Source: Pseudonocardia kujensis
GTDB lineage: Bacteria; Actinomycetota; Actinomycetes; Mycobacteriales; Pseudonocardiaceae
Length of the DNA: 35,219 nucleotides
Assembly: GCF_021283305.1 (NCBI RefSeq)
Contig: NZ_JAJSOK010000078.1
Span: 1-35,219, forward strand
Reading direction: 5' to 3'
Shown: positions 1 through 7,065 of the stretch, in pieces
Position numbering within the stretch: position 1 is the first letter of the stretch
Layout: each line of letters opens with the position of its first letter
The notes under the pieces: model-generated
What the model was told of the DNA's origin: nothing
The model's database searches: none
What the model saw: the letters and a program-made list of their open reading frames with translations, nothing else
Made by a program: the position numbers and the translations under genes

Positions 1-197
1 GCGGGAGCCTCGGCATCCTGGGCTGCCTGTACACGGTGCTCGGCGTCGGCCTCACCCGCTGTGTCGCCACCCTGGCCTGTGTGAACTGCACCCGGTGCGT
101 GGGCTGCGTCGGGTGTGTCGACTGCGTGGACTGCGTCGGGTGCGTCGGCTGCGTCGGCCTGCGCGGCGCGGTCGGGCAGCGCGGCGTCCACGCCTGA
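1..197 (+). CDS. 3' end of a protein with a Cys-x-x tripeptide-repeat tail (partial)
   Basis: The frame beginning at base 3 is open from the window edge to a TGA at 195-197, so only the last 64 residues are visible. A hydrophobic stretch (ILGCLYTVLGVGL) is followed by nine consecutive Cys-x-x triplets (CVN, CTR, CVG, CVG, CVD, CVD, CVG, CVG, CVG) and the tail LRGAVGQRGVHA. Ten cysteines lie within about 33 residues. I recall similar C-V-x-C-V-x tails on uncharacterised actinobacterial proteins, sometimes labelled CaiB/BaiF family, but that label says nothing reliable about function. The regular spacing could fit metal binding or a compact beta-helical coil; both are inference. The N-terminal part lies outside the window. 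Confidence 0.6.
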   Translation, partial: GSLGILGCLYTVLGVGLTRCVATLACVNCTRCVGCVGCVDCVDCVGCVGCVGLRGAVGQRGVHA

Positions 198-280
198 CGA
201 CGGCACCGGGCCGTCCGACGGGCACGACCGCCGCGCCCGACGGCCTCAGGGGAGCCGGGAGCCGGCCGTCGCAGGGGTGC

Positions 281-1387
281 TCACAACCAGCCGTTCTTGC
301 GGAAGTTGCGGTACAGCAGCCCGCAGGCCAGCAGGATCACCCCGATCACCAGCGGGTAGCCGAGCTGCCAGTGCAGCTCGGGCATGTAGTCGAAGTTCAT
401 GCCGTAGATGCCGGCGACCATGGTGGGCACGGTGATCAGCGCCGCGTAGGCGGTGATCTTGCGCATGTCCGTGTTCTGCCGCATCGACACCTTGGCGAGC
501 ACGGCGTCGACCAGCGTGGTGAGGAGCTCGTTGAAGCCGGTGACGCGCTCGGCGACCCCGGACAGGTGGTCCTCGACGTCCCGGAAGTAGCTGCGCACCT
601 CGTGCGGGATGAGCGAGCTGTAGCCCTCGGTGATCTTGTGCAGCGGCTTGAGCAGCGGGGTGACCGCGCGGCGCAGCTCGAGGATCTCGCGCTTCATCAC
701 GTAGATCTGCTCGGGGTCCATCGTGGTGCGTGGGGCGAACACCTCGACCTCGAGCTCGTCGATGTCGTCCTCGATCGCCTCGGTGACCTCGAGGTAGGTG
801 TCCACGACGTGGTCGGCGATGGCGTGCAGCACCGCGGCCGGGCCGAGGGCGAGCTGCTCGGCGTCCTCCTCGAGCCTGCGGCGCACGGCCGCGAGGCCGG
901 AGTGCTTGCCGTGCCGGACCGTGACCACGAAGTCCCGGCCGACGAACGCCTGCACCTCGCCCGTCTCGACGATCTCGTTGCTGCTGGTCGGCTCGGCGTT
1001 GCCGACGTAGCTCACGGTCTTGAGCACCATGAACAGGGTGTTGTCGTAGCGCTCGAGCTTGGGCCGGTTGTGCGCGTGCACCGCGTCCTCGACGGCCAGC
1101 TCGTGCAGCCCGTAGTTCTCGGCGATGCCGGTGATCTGCTCCTCGGTGGGCTCGTGCAGCCCGATCCAGACGAAGCCCTCGCCGCGGGCGCGGACCTCCT
1201 CGATGGCCGCGTCGTGCGTCCACCGGCCGGGCAGGCGCTCGCCGTCGACGTACACGCCGCAGTCGACCACGTAGGCCGAGACGGGGACGCGCAGCCGCGG
1301 GAGCACGCTGGTGTGGGCGTTGCGGCCCAGGCGGGCACGCGAGCCCGCCGCCTTGATGGCGGGACGGAGGGAGGAAAGGGGCGGCAT
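281..1387 (-). CDS. corA: CorA-family magnesium/cobalt transporter
   Basis: A 368-residue protein of normal CorA length. It has a large soluble N-terminal domain and two C-terminal transmembrane helices. The signature GMN sits at residues 329-331 (in YGMNFDYMPELHW) at the end of TM1 (ITAYAALITVPTMVAGIYG). TM2 (YPLVIGVILLACGLLY) follows, and then a basic tail (RNFRKNGWL). In this family a homopentamer forms a Mg2+ channel gated by Mg2+ bound between the cytoplasmic domains. The ATG at 1387 is chosen because AGGAGGT lies at a good distance (complement of 1393-1399). The leader upstream holds a short ORF and a hairpin that can cover this ribosome-binding site (separate entries), so translation may be regulated. 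Family assignment is firm; the ion preference (Mg2+, Co2+ or Zn2+) cannot be read from sequence. Confidence 0.95.
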   Translation of the reverse strand: MPPLSSLRPAIKAAGSRARLGRNAHTSVLPRLRVPVSAYVVDCGVYVDGERLPGRWTHDAAIEEVRARGEGFVWIGLHEPTEEQITGIAENYGLHELAVEDAVHAHNRPKLERYDNTLFMVLKTVSYVGNAEPTSSNEIVETGEVQAFVGRDFVVTVRHGKHSGLAAVRRRLEEDAEQLALGPAAVLHAIADHVVDTYLEVTEAIEDDIDELEVEVFAPRTTMDPEQIYVMKREILELRRAVTPLLKPLHKITEGYSSLIPHEVRSYFRDVEDHLSGVAERVTGFNELLTTLVDAVLAKVSMRQNTDMRKITAYAALITVPTMVAGIYGMNFDYMPELHWQLGYPLVIGVILLACGLLYRNFRKNGWL

Positions 1388-1396
1388 GGCGCACCT

Positions 1397-1453
1397 CCTG
1401 CGACGAGAACGGGCGGGGACGCGGGAAAGGCACGTCTCGCCGGACGTCGCAGG
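1397..1453 (-). promoter_or_regulatory. Hairpin able to sequester the corA ribosome-binding site
   Basis: A perfect 9-bp inverted repeat: CCTGCGACG at 1397-1405 and CGTCGCAGG at 1445-1453, with a 39-nt loop. In the corA mRNA the 3' arm overlaps three bases of the AGGAGGT ribosome-binding site, and the 5' arm starts 7 nt after the leader-peptide stop. A ribosome paused at that stop would cover the 5' arm and free the corA site. A small alternative stem (ACGTC/GACGT, 1432-1447) lies inside the loop and competes with the long stem. Confidence 0.45.
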
Positions 1454-1460
1454 GCGTGAC

Positions 1461-1520
1461 TCAGCCCACGACGGGTGCGGCGGCGACGCGCTCGGTACTG
1501 CTGCCTGGCGCCGGGTCCAT
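1461..1520 (-). CDS. Candidate corA leader peptide (19 aa, MDPAPG...)
   Basis: A 20-codon ORF upstream of corA encodes MDPAPGSSTERVAAAPVVG and then TGA. It is preceded by AAGGAGGTGA, a near-perfect anti-16S Shine-Dalgarno (complement of 1526-1535). The in-frame GTG directly before the ATG could be used instead. The N-terminus alternates acidic residue and proline, as in the enterobacterial MgtL leader (MEPDPTP...). There, such a start destabilises translating ribosomes at low Mg2+ and controls expression of a Mg2+ transporter. The stop codon is 7 nt upstream of one arm of a hairpin whose other arm overlaps the corA ribosome-binding site. The ORF and ribosome site are directly visible; the regulatory role is inference. 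Confidence 0.5.
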   Translation of the reverse strand: MDPAPGSSTERVAAAPVVG

Positions 1521-1643
1521 CACGCGTCACCTCCTTCACTCGACGGCCCTCGTGCGTGACCGTGATCGCGCCGCGCCTCGCAGGTGCGGGCCACCGGCTA
1601 GATTACCCGGCCGTACGGATTGTCGGCGATGGAGGCGAGAACG

Positions 1644-2147
1644 TTGCAGTTCGGTCGTTACTACGAGGAGTTCGAGGTCGGGGCGGTGTACAAGCACTGG
1701 CCCGGGAAGACGGTCACCGAGTACGACGACCACCTCTTCTGCCTCCTGACGATGAACCACCACCCCCTCCACATGGACGCGCACTACGCGGAGGAGACGA
1801 CGGACTTCAAGCGCAACGTCGTCGTCGGGAACTACATCTACTCGCTGCTCCTGGGCATGTCGGTGCCGGACGTGTCGGGCAAGGCGATCGCGAACCTCGA
1901 GGTCGAGTCGCTCAAGCACACCAAGCCGACCTTCCACGGCGACACCATCTACGGCGAGACCGAGGTCCTCGACAAGACCGAGTCGAAGTCGAAGGACGAC
2001 CGCGGCGTGGTCCACGTGGAGACCCGCGGCTACAAGCAGGACGGCACCGTCGTGTGCACCTTCCGGCGCAAGGTGATGGTCCCCAAGCGGAGCTACGGCG
2101 ACACCCGCGGCGGGGAGCAGCCCGGTCGCCCGGTCCCGGCCTCCTGA
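1644..2147 (+). CDS. MaoC-family hot-dog fold hydratase/dehydratase
   Basis: A 167-residue hot-dog fold protein of the MaoC/(R)-hydratase type, which adds or removes water on acyl-CoA substrates. The segment N38-H-H-P-L-H43-M-D45 matches the family's hydratase motif (N-P-x-H-x-D), and the rest fits one hot-dog domain. The physiological substrate is not evident. Start choice: an ATG at 1629 and a TTG at 1620 are in frame, but neither has a ribosome-binding site. The TTG at 1644 has GGAGG at 1631-1635, 8 nt upstream, and gives an N-terminus (MQFGRYYEEFEVG) typical of the family. The gene stands alone between corA (divergent) and a Nudix gene (convergent). Confidence 0.85.
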   Translation: MQFGRYYEEFEVGAVYKHWPGKTVTEYDDHLFCLLTMNHHPLHMDAHYAEETTDFKRNVVVGNYIYSLLLGMSVPDVSGKAIANLEVESLKHTKPTFHGDTIYGETEVLDKTESKSKDDRGVVHVETRGYKQDGTVVCTFRRKVMVPKRSYGDTRGGEQPGRPVPAS

Positions 2148-2179
2148 GTCGTTCCGGCGCCGCTCCCGGGTCGACCTGA

Positions 2180-2227
2180 GACGAACGGCACTCCTGCTCG
2201 ACCGAGCGAACGGGGGTGCCGTTCGTC
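2180..2227. terminator. Bidirectional terminator between maoC-like and nudix genes
   Basis: Perfect 12-bp inverted repeat GACGAACGGCAC (2180-2191) / GTGCCGTTCGTC (2216-2227) with a 24-nt loop, between two convergent genes. The arm core CGAACGGCAC recurs in the terminator at 22056-22096. Confidence 0.65.
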
Positions 2228-2243
2228 CGTCGGAGGCCCGGGG

Positions 2244-2639
2244 TCAGTGCGGCAGCACGGCCCAGTCGGCGAGCGTCTCGGCGAGGCCGTCGACGAGGGG
2301 GAGCGCCGCGAACTCGGCGGCGTCGACCCAGCGCGCGTCGGCGGCGTCGTCGCCGGCCGCGAGCGTGCCCCCCACGAGGGTGCAGCGGTAGTCCGCGATC
2401 CGGTACGGCCCCACGAGGACCGTGCCCACGTGCGGCCCGGGCTCCACCGCGAGCCCGGTCTCCTCGGCCATCTCGCGGACGAGCGCGGCGGCGTCGTCCT
2501 CGCCCGGTTCGACGTGTCCACCCGGGAGCGACCAGCGCCCGCGCGCGGGCTCCGTCCCCCGTTTGATCAGCAGTAACCTGCCCGTCGCGTCGTGCAGGAT
2601 TGCCCCCACACAGGGGACGTGTCGGCTACCCTCGGTCAT
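2244..2639 (-). CDS. Nudix hydrolase
   Basis: A 131-residue single-domain protein with a complete Nudix box at residues 41-63: G-x5-E-x7-R-E-M-x-E-E-x-G-L. Nudix enzymes use this helix to bind Mg2+ and hydrolyse nucleoside diphosphates linked to another moiety. Upstream strands include GAILHDATGRLLLIKRG and a RWSLPGGHVEPGE loop, as in MutT/ADP-ribose-type members. The substrate cannot be determined from this; 8-oxo-dGTP, other NTPs and NDP-sugars are all possible. The gene converges on the maoC-like gene and is divergent from the small membrane protein at 2738. Confidence 0.9.
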   Translation of the reverse strand: MTEGSRHVPCVGAILHDATGRLLLIKRGTEPARGRWSLPGGHVEPGEDDAAALVREMAEETGLAVEPGPHVGTVLVGPYRIADYRCTLVGGTLAAGDDAADARWVDAAEFAALPLVDGLAETLADWAVLPH

Positions 2640-2737
2640 CGTTCGACACGGTACGCTCCCCGCGTGGCCGTATCCTCACGCCAGGGATGTCGGTATTTTC
2701 TGATCTTGCCAGCTCCTCCTGCCGGAACGGTGGTCGT

Positions 2738-2899
2738 GTGAACGTCAAGAAGCTGACCGGGTTGATCGTCGTCGCCCTGGTTGTGTTCTTCATCGTGACG
2801 AACCCCAGCGGCGCCTCCGGCGCCGTCAACGGCCTCGGCAACTGGCTCTACGGGGTCGGCACGAACGTCACGAGCTTCCTCTCCAGCCTGGCCCCCTGA
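2738..2899 (+). CDS. Small single-pass membrane protein
   Basis: A 53-residue ORF starting at GTG 2738: basic start (VNVKK), one transmembrane helix (LTGLIVVALVVFFIVTN), then a Gly/Ser/Asn-rich tail (PSGASGAVNGLGNWLYGVG). The TGA (2897-2899) overlaps the ATG of the PH-domain gene by one base (TGATG), so the two are translationally coupled and probably act together. I recall similar short proteins beside this PH-domain gene in Pseudonocardiales, but no function is known to me. Upstream in-frame codons are open, but the basic residues directly before the helix support this start. Confidence 0.65.
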   Translation: MNVKKLTGLIVVALVVFFIVTNPSGASGAVNGLGNWLYGVGTNVTSFLSSLAP

Positions 2900-3462
2900 T
2901 GCTCGCCCCCCGGGAGATCGACGAGTATCTGCTCCCCACGGAGCGGCGGGTCATCCGGGTGCGGCAGCACTGGGCGGTCATGATCCCGCACATCACGCAG
3001 ACCGGGCTGTTCCTCATCGCGATGATCGCGATCGACCGGCTGCTGCAGGGGCGGGTCGGCGAAGCCGGTGGGTTCGGCGAGGCGCTCGTCGACAACCTGA
3101 CCTTCTACCTGGCGCTGGTCGCCGTGCTGCGCTTCACGGTGAACTCGATCCTCTGGTGGATCGAACGGATCGTGATCACGGACAAGCGCGTGATGCTGGC
3201 CCAGGGCATCATCACGCACAGCGTCGGCATGATGCCGCTGGGCAAGGTCACCGACCTGACCTTCGAGCGCAGCATCGGCGGCCGCATGCTCGGCTACGGC
3301 ACGCTGATCGTGGAGTCGGCCGGTCAGATCCAGGCGCTGAACCGAATCGACTTCATGCCGCGGCCGGAGGAGATCTACGAGGCCCTCTCCGAGCTGGTGT
3401 TCGGCGAGAAGGGCAAGACCCGCGCCACCGGCATGCTCGCCCGGAGCCGCTGGCGGCGCTGA
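2899..3462 (+). CDS. Membrane protein with bacterial PH domain (YdbS/bPH2-like)
   Basis: A 187-residue protein. An N-terminal segment (EIDEYLLPTERRVIRVRQHW) leads into two hydrophobic helices (about 27-48 and 70-86), followed by a bacterial PH domain (IERIVITDKRVMLAQGIITHSVGMMPLGKVTDLTFERS...LGYGTLIVES). The string ITDKRVM...G...V..MPL.KVTD is typical of the YdbS-like bPH2 family. Members are thought to bind ligands or partners at the membrane; no enzymatic role is known. It is coupled by a one-base stop/start overlap to the small membrane protein upstream and followed by a strong hairpin terminator, giving a two-gene transcript. Confidence 0.85.
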   Translation: MLAPREIDEYLLPTERRVIRVRQHWAVMIPHITQTGLFLIAMIAIDRLLQGRVGEAGGFGEALVDNLTFYLALVAVLRFTVNSILWWIERIVITDKRVMLAQGIITHSVGMMPLGKVTDLTFERSIGGRMLGYGTLIVESAGQIQALNRIDFMPRPEEIYEALSELVFGEKGKTRATGMLARSRWRR

Positions 3463-3478
3463 GCCGGCCCTCCGTGCC

Positions 3479-3512
3479 GCGGGCCGGGACCTTGGTCCCT
3501 GTCCCGGCCCGC
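3479..3512 (+). terminator. Terminator after PH-domain gene
   Basis: Perfect 12-bp stem GCGGGCCGGGAC (3479-3490) / GTCCCGGCCCGC (3501-3512) with a 10-nt loop, 16 bases after the PH-domain stop. No T-run, as is usual for actinobacterial terminators. Confidence 0.65.
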
Positions 3513-3612
3513 GACGGTCCCGCCCGGGACCGCCGCTGTGCCCTCGCGAGGCCCCGCACCGGGCGGGAAGGGTGATCACCGGACGCGAGCGCAGCCGGGA
3601 TCGGAGGGCGGC

Positions 3613-6600
3613 ATGGCACCCGATCCCGCACCCGACGCCGATCCCGCGCCCGGTCGGGGGCCCGATCCCGCACGGGCTCCCGCGCCCGGTCCCGACGGCG
3701 CCCGGCGGCCGCTCGATCCACGCCTGCTCCGCCACGCCGCGGCGGCCCGCCGGTTCGTCCTGGCCGGCCTCGGCATCGCCGTCGCGACCGCGCTCCTGGT
3801 GATCGCGCAGGCCCAGCTGCTGGCCACCGTCGTCGCCGACGGGTTCCTCGGCGGCGCCGGGCTCGCGGCACTGCAGCCGCTGCTCGTGCTCGCCGCCCTG
3901 ACCGTCGTCGGGCGGGCCGGGTTGGCCTGGGCCGGCGAGGTGGCGGCGTACCGGGCGTCGGCCGACGTCGTGCGGGAGCTGCGCAGCCGGGTCGTGGGAC
4001 AGGTGCTCCGGCTCGGGCCGCGGCACCGCGCCCTGCCGCCCGCCGGCGAGGTGGCCACGCTGACCGCGCGCGGCCTGGACGACCTCGAGGCGTACTTCGG
4101 CCGCTACCTCCCGGCCCTGCTGGTCGCGGCCGTGGTCCCGGTGGTCCTGGCGGTGCGGATCCTCACCGCGGACTGGCTGTCCGGGCTCGTCGTCGGGCTC
4201 ACCGTGCCGCTGATCCCGCTGTTCGCGGTGCTCGTCGGGCTGCACACGCAGCGCTCGACGGCGCGACGCTGGCGCACGCTCGCGGTGCTCGGGCACCACT
4301 TCCTCGACCTCGTCGCGGGCCTGGACGTGCTCGTCGCGTTCGGGCGTGCGGGGCACCAGGCCGGCCGGCTCCGGGCGATGACCGAGGCCTATCGCCGCGC
4401 GACGATGCGCACCCTGCGCGTGGCGTTCCTGTCGGCACTGGTCCTGGAGCTCGTCGCGACCCTGTCGGTCGCGCTGGTCGCGGTCTCCATCGGGCTCCGC
4501 CTGGTCGACGGCTCGCTCGACCTCGCCACCGGGCTGCTCGTGCTGCTGCTCGCGCCGGAGGTCTACCTCCCCCTGCGGGCGGTCGGGGCCCGTTTCCACG
4601 ACGCCGCCACGGGCACCGCCGCCGCCACGGCGGCGCTGGACCTGCTCGACGTCCCGGTCCCACCCGCCGGGCCGGCCGCCGCGCCGGACCCCGCGGCGGA
4701 GGCGGTCGTGCTGGAGCGGGTGCGGGTCGACGGCCGAGCCGCACCCGTCCTCGACGGTCTCGACCTGACCCTGCACCCCGGCGAGACGGTCGGCGTCCGC
4801 GGACCCAGCGGCTGCGGCAAGACGACCCTGGTCGAGCTCCTGGCCGGGCTGCGCCCGCCCGACGGCGGTCGGGTCCTGGTCGGCGGGACCGACCTGGCCG
4901 AGGTCGACCCGGCCCGCTGGCGCCGTCGGGTCGCGTGGGTGGCGCAGCGCCCCGTCCTGGTCGCCGGCACCGTCGCCGAGAACATCGCGCTCGCGGACCC
5001 CCGCGCCGGGCCGGAGGCGATCGCGCACGCCGCCGGGCTGGCCCGGCTCGACCTCCCCCTCGACACCCCGGTCGGGGAGGACGGCGCGGGTCTGTCCACC
5101 GGTCAGCGGCGCCGGGTCGCGCTGGCCCGCGCGGTGCTCGCCGGCCGCCCGTTGCTGCTCCTCGACGAGCCGACCGAGGGTGTCGACGCCGGCACGGAGG
5201 CCGCCATCGGCGACGGCCTGGCGGAGATCGCCGGCGGCCGGACCGTCGTGCTCGTCAGCCACCGGGCCGAGCTGCTGGCCCGGTGCGACCGGGTCGTCAC
5301 CCTCGCACCCGGGCCGGCCGCGGGGGAGCGGGCCGGCGAGATCAGTACCCCCGCGGAGCGGTCGGTCCCGGCCGACGAGGCACCCCCGCCCGGCCCCGGC
5401 ACGCCCGCGCCGGTGCCGCTGCGGTCCGTCGTGCGCGGGCAGCGGGGCCGGCTGGTCGCGGCCGCGCTGCTCGGCGCCGCCGCACTGGGCTCCGGCGTCG
5501 CGCTCACGGCCACCGCCGCCTGGCTCATCTCGGCCGCCGCGCTGCAGCCGCCGGTGCTCACGCTGATGGTCGCGATCGTGGCGGTGCGCGCGTTCGGCCT
5601 CGGCAAGGGCGTGTTCCGGTACGCCGAGCGGCTGGTCGCGCACGACGCCGCGCTCCGGGTGGGCAGCGCGCTGCGGGTGCGGGTCTGGACCGACCTCGTC
5701 CGGTTGGGGCCGGCGGCCACCGCCCGGCACCGCCGCGGCGACCTGCTGACCCGGCTCGTCGCCGACACCGACGCGCCGCAGGACCTGCTGGTCCGGGTGG
5801 CATTGCCGGCCACGACCGCGCTGCTCGTGGGCGGGGCCGCCGTGCTCGGCTTCGGGCTGCTGGTGCCGCTCGCGGGTGCGGTCCTGGCGCTGGGGCTGCT
5901 GGTCGCGGGGGCCGGTGCGCCCGCGCTCGCCGCGATCGCCGCACGCCGCACCGAGCGGCGCACCGCCGCCGCCCAGGCGGAGGTGGCCGCCCGGACCGTC
6001 GAGCTGCTCGACGCCGCCGCCGACCTGCTCGTCCTCGGCGCCGCGGACCGCGCGCACGCCGCCCTGGACGCCGCGGACACCCGGCTCGCCGCCCTCCGCC
6101 GACGGGCGGCCACCGCGACCGGGGCGGGCGCCGCGCTCGCGGTCCTCGCGACCGGGCTCACGGCCGTCGCGTGCGCGGGCGTGGGCCTCGCGGGATTCAC
6201 GGCGGGCATCGTGCCCGGTCCGGTGATCGCCGTGCTCGCGCTGACCCCGCTCGCGTTCGCCGAGGTCGTCGCGCCACTGCCCGAGGCCGCCGTCCGCCTG
6301 CTGTCGATCCTCCCGGCCCTGCGCCGGCTGCGGGAGCTCGAGGAGCGTGAACCGGCCGTCGTCGAGCCCGCGGCGGCGACCCCGGTGCCGGCCCCGCGGT
6401 CGTTGCAGGCCCGCGACCTCGGCGTCCGCTGGCCCGGCGCGACGGCCGAGGCCGTCCGCGGCGTCGACCTGCACCTTGCCGGGGGACGTCGGATCGCGCT
6501 GACCGGCCCGTCCGGCAGCGGCAAGTCGACGGTCGTCGCGGCGCTCCTCCGGACGCTCGCGCCCAGCTCGGGCACGCTGCAGGCGGACGGCCAGGACGTC

Positions 6601-7050
6601 CGCGGGCTGCGCGCCGACGACGTCCGGGCCGGGATCGCCTGGTGCGGGCCGTGGTCGCACCTCTTCGACAGCACGCTGCGGGCCAACCTCGCGCTCGCCG
6701 CGCCCGCGGCCACGGACGCCGACCTGGTCGCGGCCCTGCGCCGCGCCGCGCTCGGCCCGTGGTTCGACGCCCTGCCCGAGGGCCTGGACACCGCGGTCGG
6801 CGCGCACGGCGGCGCGGTGTCGGGCGGCGAGCGTCAGCGCCTCGGGGTGGCCCGCGCGCTGCTGGCCGACCGGCCGATCCTCGTCCTCGACGAGCCCACC
6901 GCCCACCTGGACGCCGTGACCGGTGCGGCCCTCGCCGCGGAGATCCTCGCGGCGACGGCCGACCGGACCGCCCTGCTCGTGACGCACCGGCCGGAGCAGA
7001 CACCGGGCGTGCCGCGGCTCGATCTCGGCCGCAGCACGAGCCCGGTGTGA
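3613..7050 (+). CDS. cydDC: Fused CydDC-type thiol-reductant ABC exporter
   Basis: A 1145-residue double ABC half-transporter: TM domain, ATPase, TM domain, ATPase. The first ATPase has Walker A GPSGCGKTT (about 397-405), signature LSTGQ and Walker B LLLLDEPTEGVD. The second has GPSGSGKST (about 965-973), VSGGERQ and ILVLDEPTAHLD. In E. coli, CydD and CydC are separate subunits exporting cysteine/glutathione (and affecting haem) and are needed to assemble cytochrome bd. Fused forms are common in actinobacteria. The first signature is LSTGQ instead of LSGGQ, hinting at asymmetric ATP sites. ATG 3613 is chosen over an upstream in-frame GTG at 3538 because GGAGGG (3603-3608) precedes it. The gene is isolated from cydAB, which lies about 4.7 kb downstream beyond a reverse-strand operon. 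Confidence 0.92.
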   Translation: MAPDPAPDADPAPGRGPDPARAPAPGPDGARRPLDPRLLRHAAAARRFVLAGLGIAVATALLVIAQAQLLATVVADGFLGGAGLAALQPLLVLAALTVVGRAGLAWAGEVAAYRASADVVRELRSRVVGQVLRLGPRHRALPPAGEVATLTARGLDDLEAYFGRYLPALLVAAVVPVVLAVRILTADWLSGLVVGLTVPLIPLFAVLVGLHTQRSTARRWRTLAVLGHHFLDLVAGLDVLVAFGRAGHQAGRLRAMTEAYRRATMRTLRVAFLSALVLELVATLSVALVAVSIGLRLVDGSLDLATGLLVLLLAPEVYLPLRAVGARFHDAATGTAAATAALDLLDVPVPPAGPAAAPDPAAEAVVLERVRVDGRAAPVLDGLDLTLHPGETVGVRGPSGCGKTTLVELLAGLRPPDGGRVLVGGTDLAEVDPARWRRRVAWVAQRPVLVAGTVAENIALADPRAGPEAIAHAAGLARLDLPLDTPVGEDGAGLSTGQRRRVALARAVLAGRPLLLLDEPTEGVDAGTEAAIGDGLAEIAGGRTVVLVSHRAELLARCDRVVTLAPGPAAGERAGEISTPAERSVPADEAPPPGPGTPAPVPLRSVVRGQRGRLVAAALLGAAALGSGVALTATAAWLISAAALQPPVLTLMVAIVAVRAFGLGKGVFRYAERLVAHDAALRVGSALRVRVWTDLVRLGPAATARHRRGDLLTRLVADTDAPQDLLVRVALPATTALLVGGAAVLGFGLLVPLAGAVLALGLLVAGAGAPALAAIAARRTERRTAAAQAEVAARTVELLDAAADLLVLGAADRAHAALDAADTRLAALRRRAATATGAGAALAVLATGLTAVACAGVGLAGFTAGIVPGPVIAVLALTPLAFAEVVAPLPEAAVRLLSILPALRRLRELEEREPAVVEPAAATPVPAPRSLQARDLGVRWPGATAEAVRGVDLHLAGGRRIALTGPSGSGKSTVVAALLRTLAPSSGTLQADGQDVRGLRADDVRAGIAWCGPWSHLFDSTLRANLALAAPAATDADLVAALRRAALGPWFDALPEGLDTAVGAHGGAVSGGERQRLGVARALLADRPILVLDEPTAHLDAVTGAALAAEILAATADRTALLVTHRPEQTPGVPRLDLGRSTSPV

Positions 7051-7065
7051 GCGGACCCGGGCGGG

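Noticed and set aside
95..1459. Long plus-strand ORF opposite corA
   Set aside because: Antisense shadow; CorA with its GMN motif is on the other strand.
1012..1539. Minus-strand ORF that covers the corA leader in another frame
   Set aside because: Arg/Ser/Pro-rich shadow; its start codon lies inside the Shine-Dalgarno used for the short leader ORF.
2848..6987. Very long minus-strand open frame opposite the CydDC gene
   Set aside because: A shadow of the CydDC frame caused by GC-rich codons; it is Arg/Gly/Asp-rich with no domain and CydDC has unmistakable ATPase motifs.
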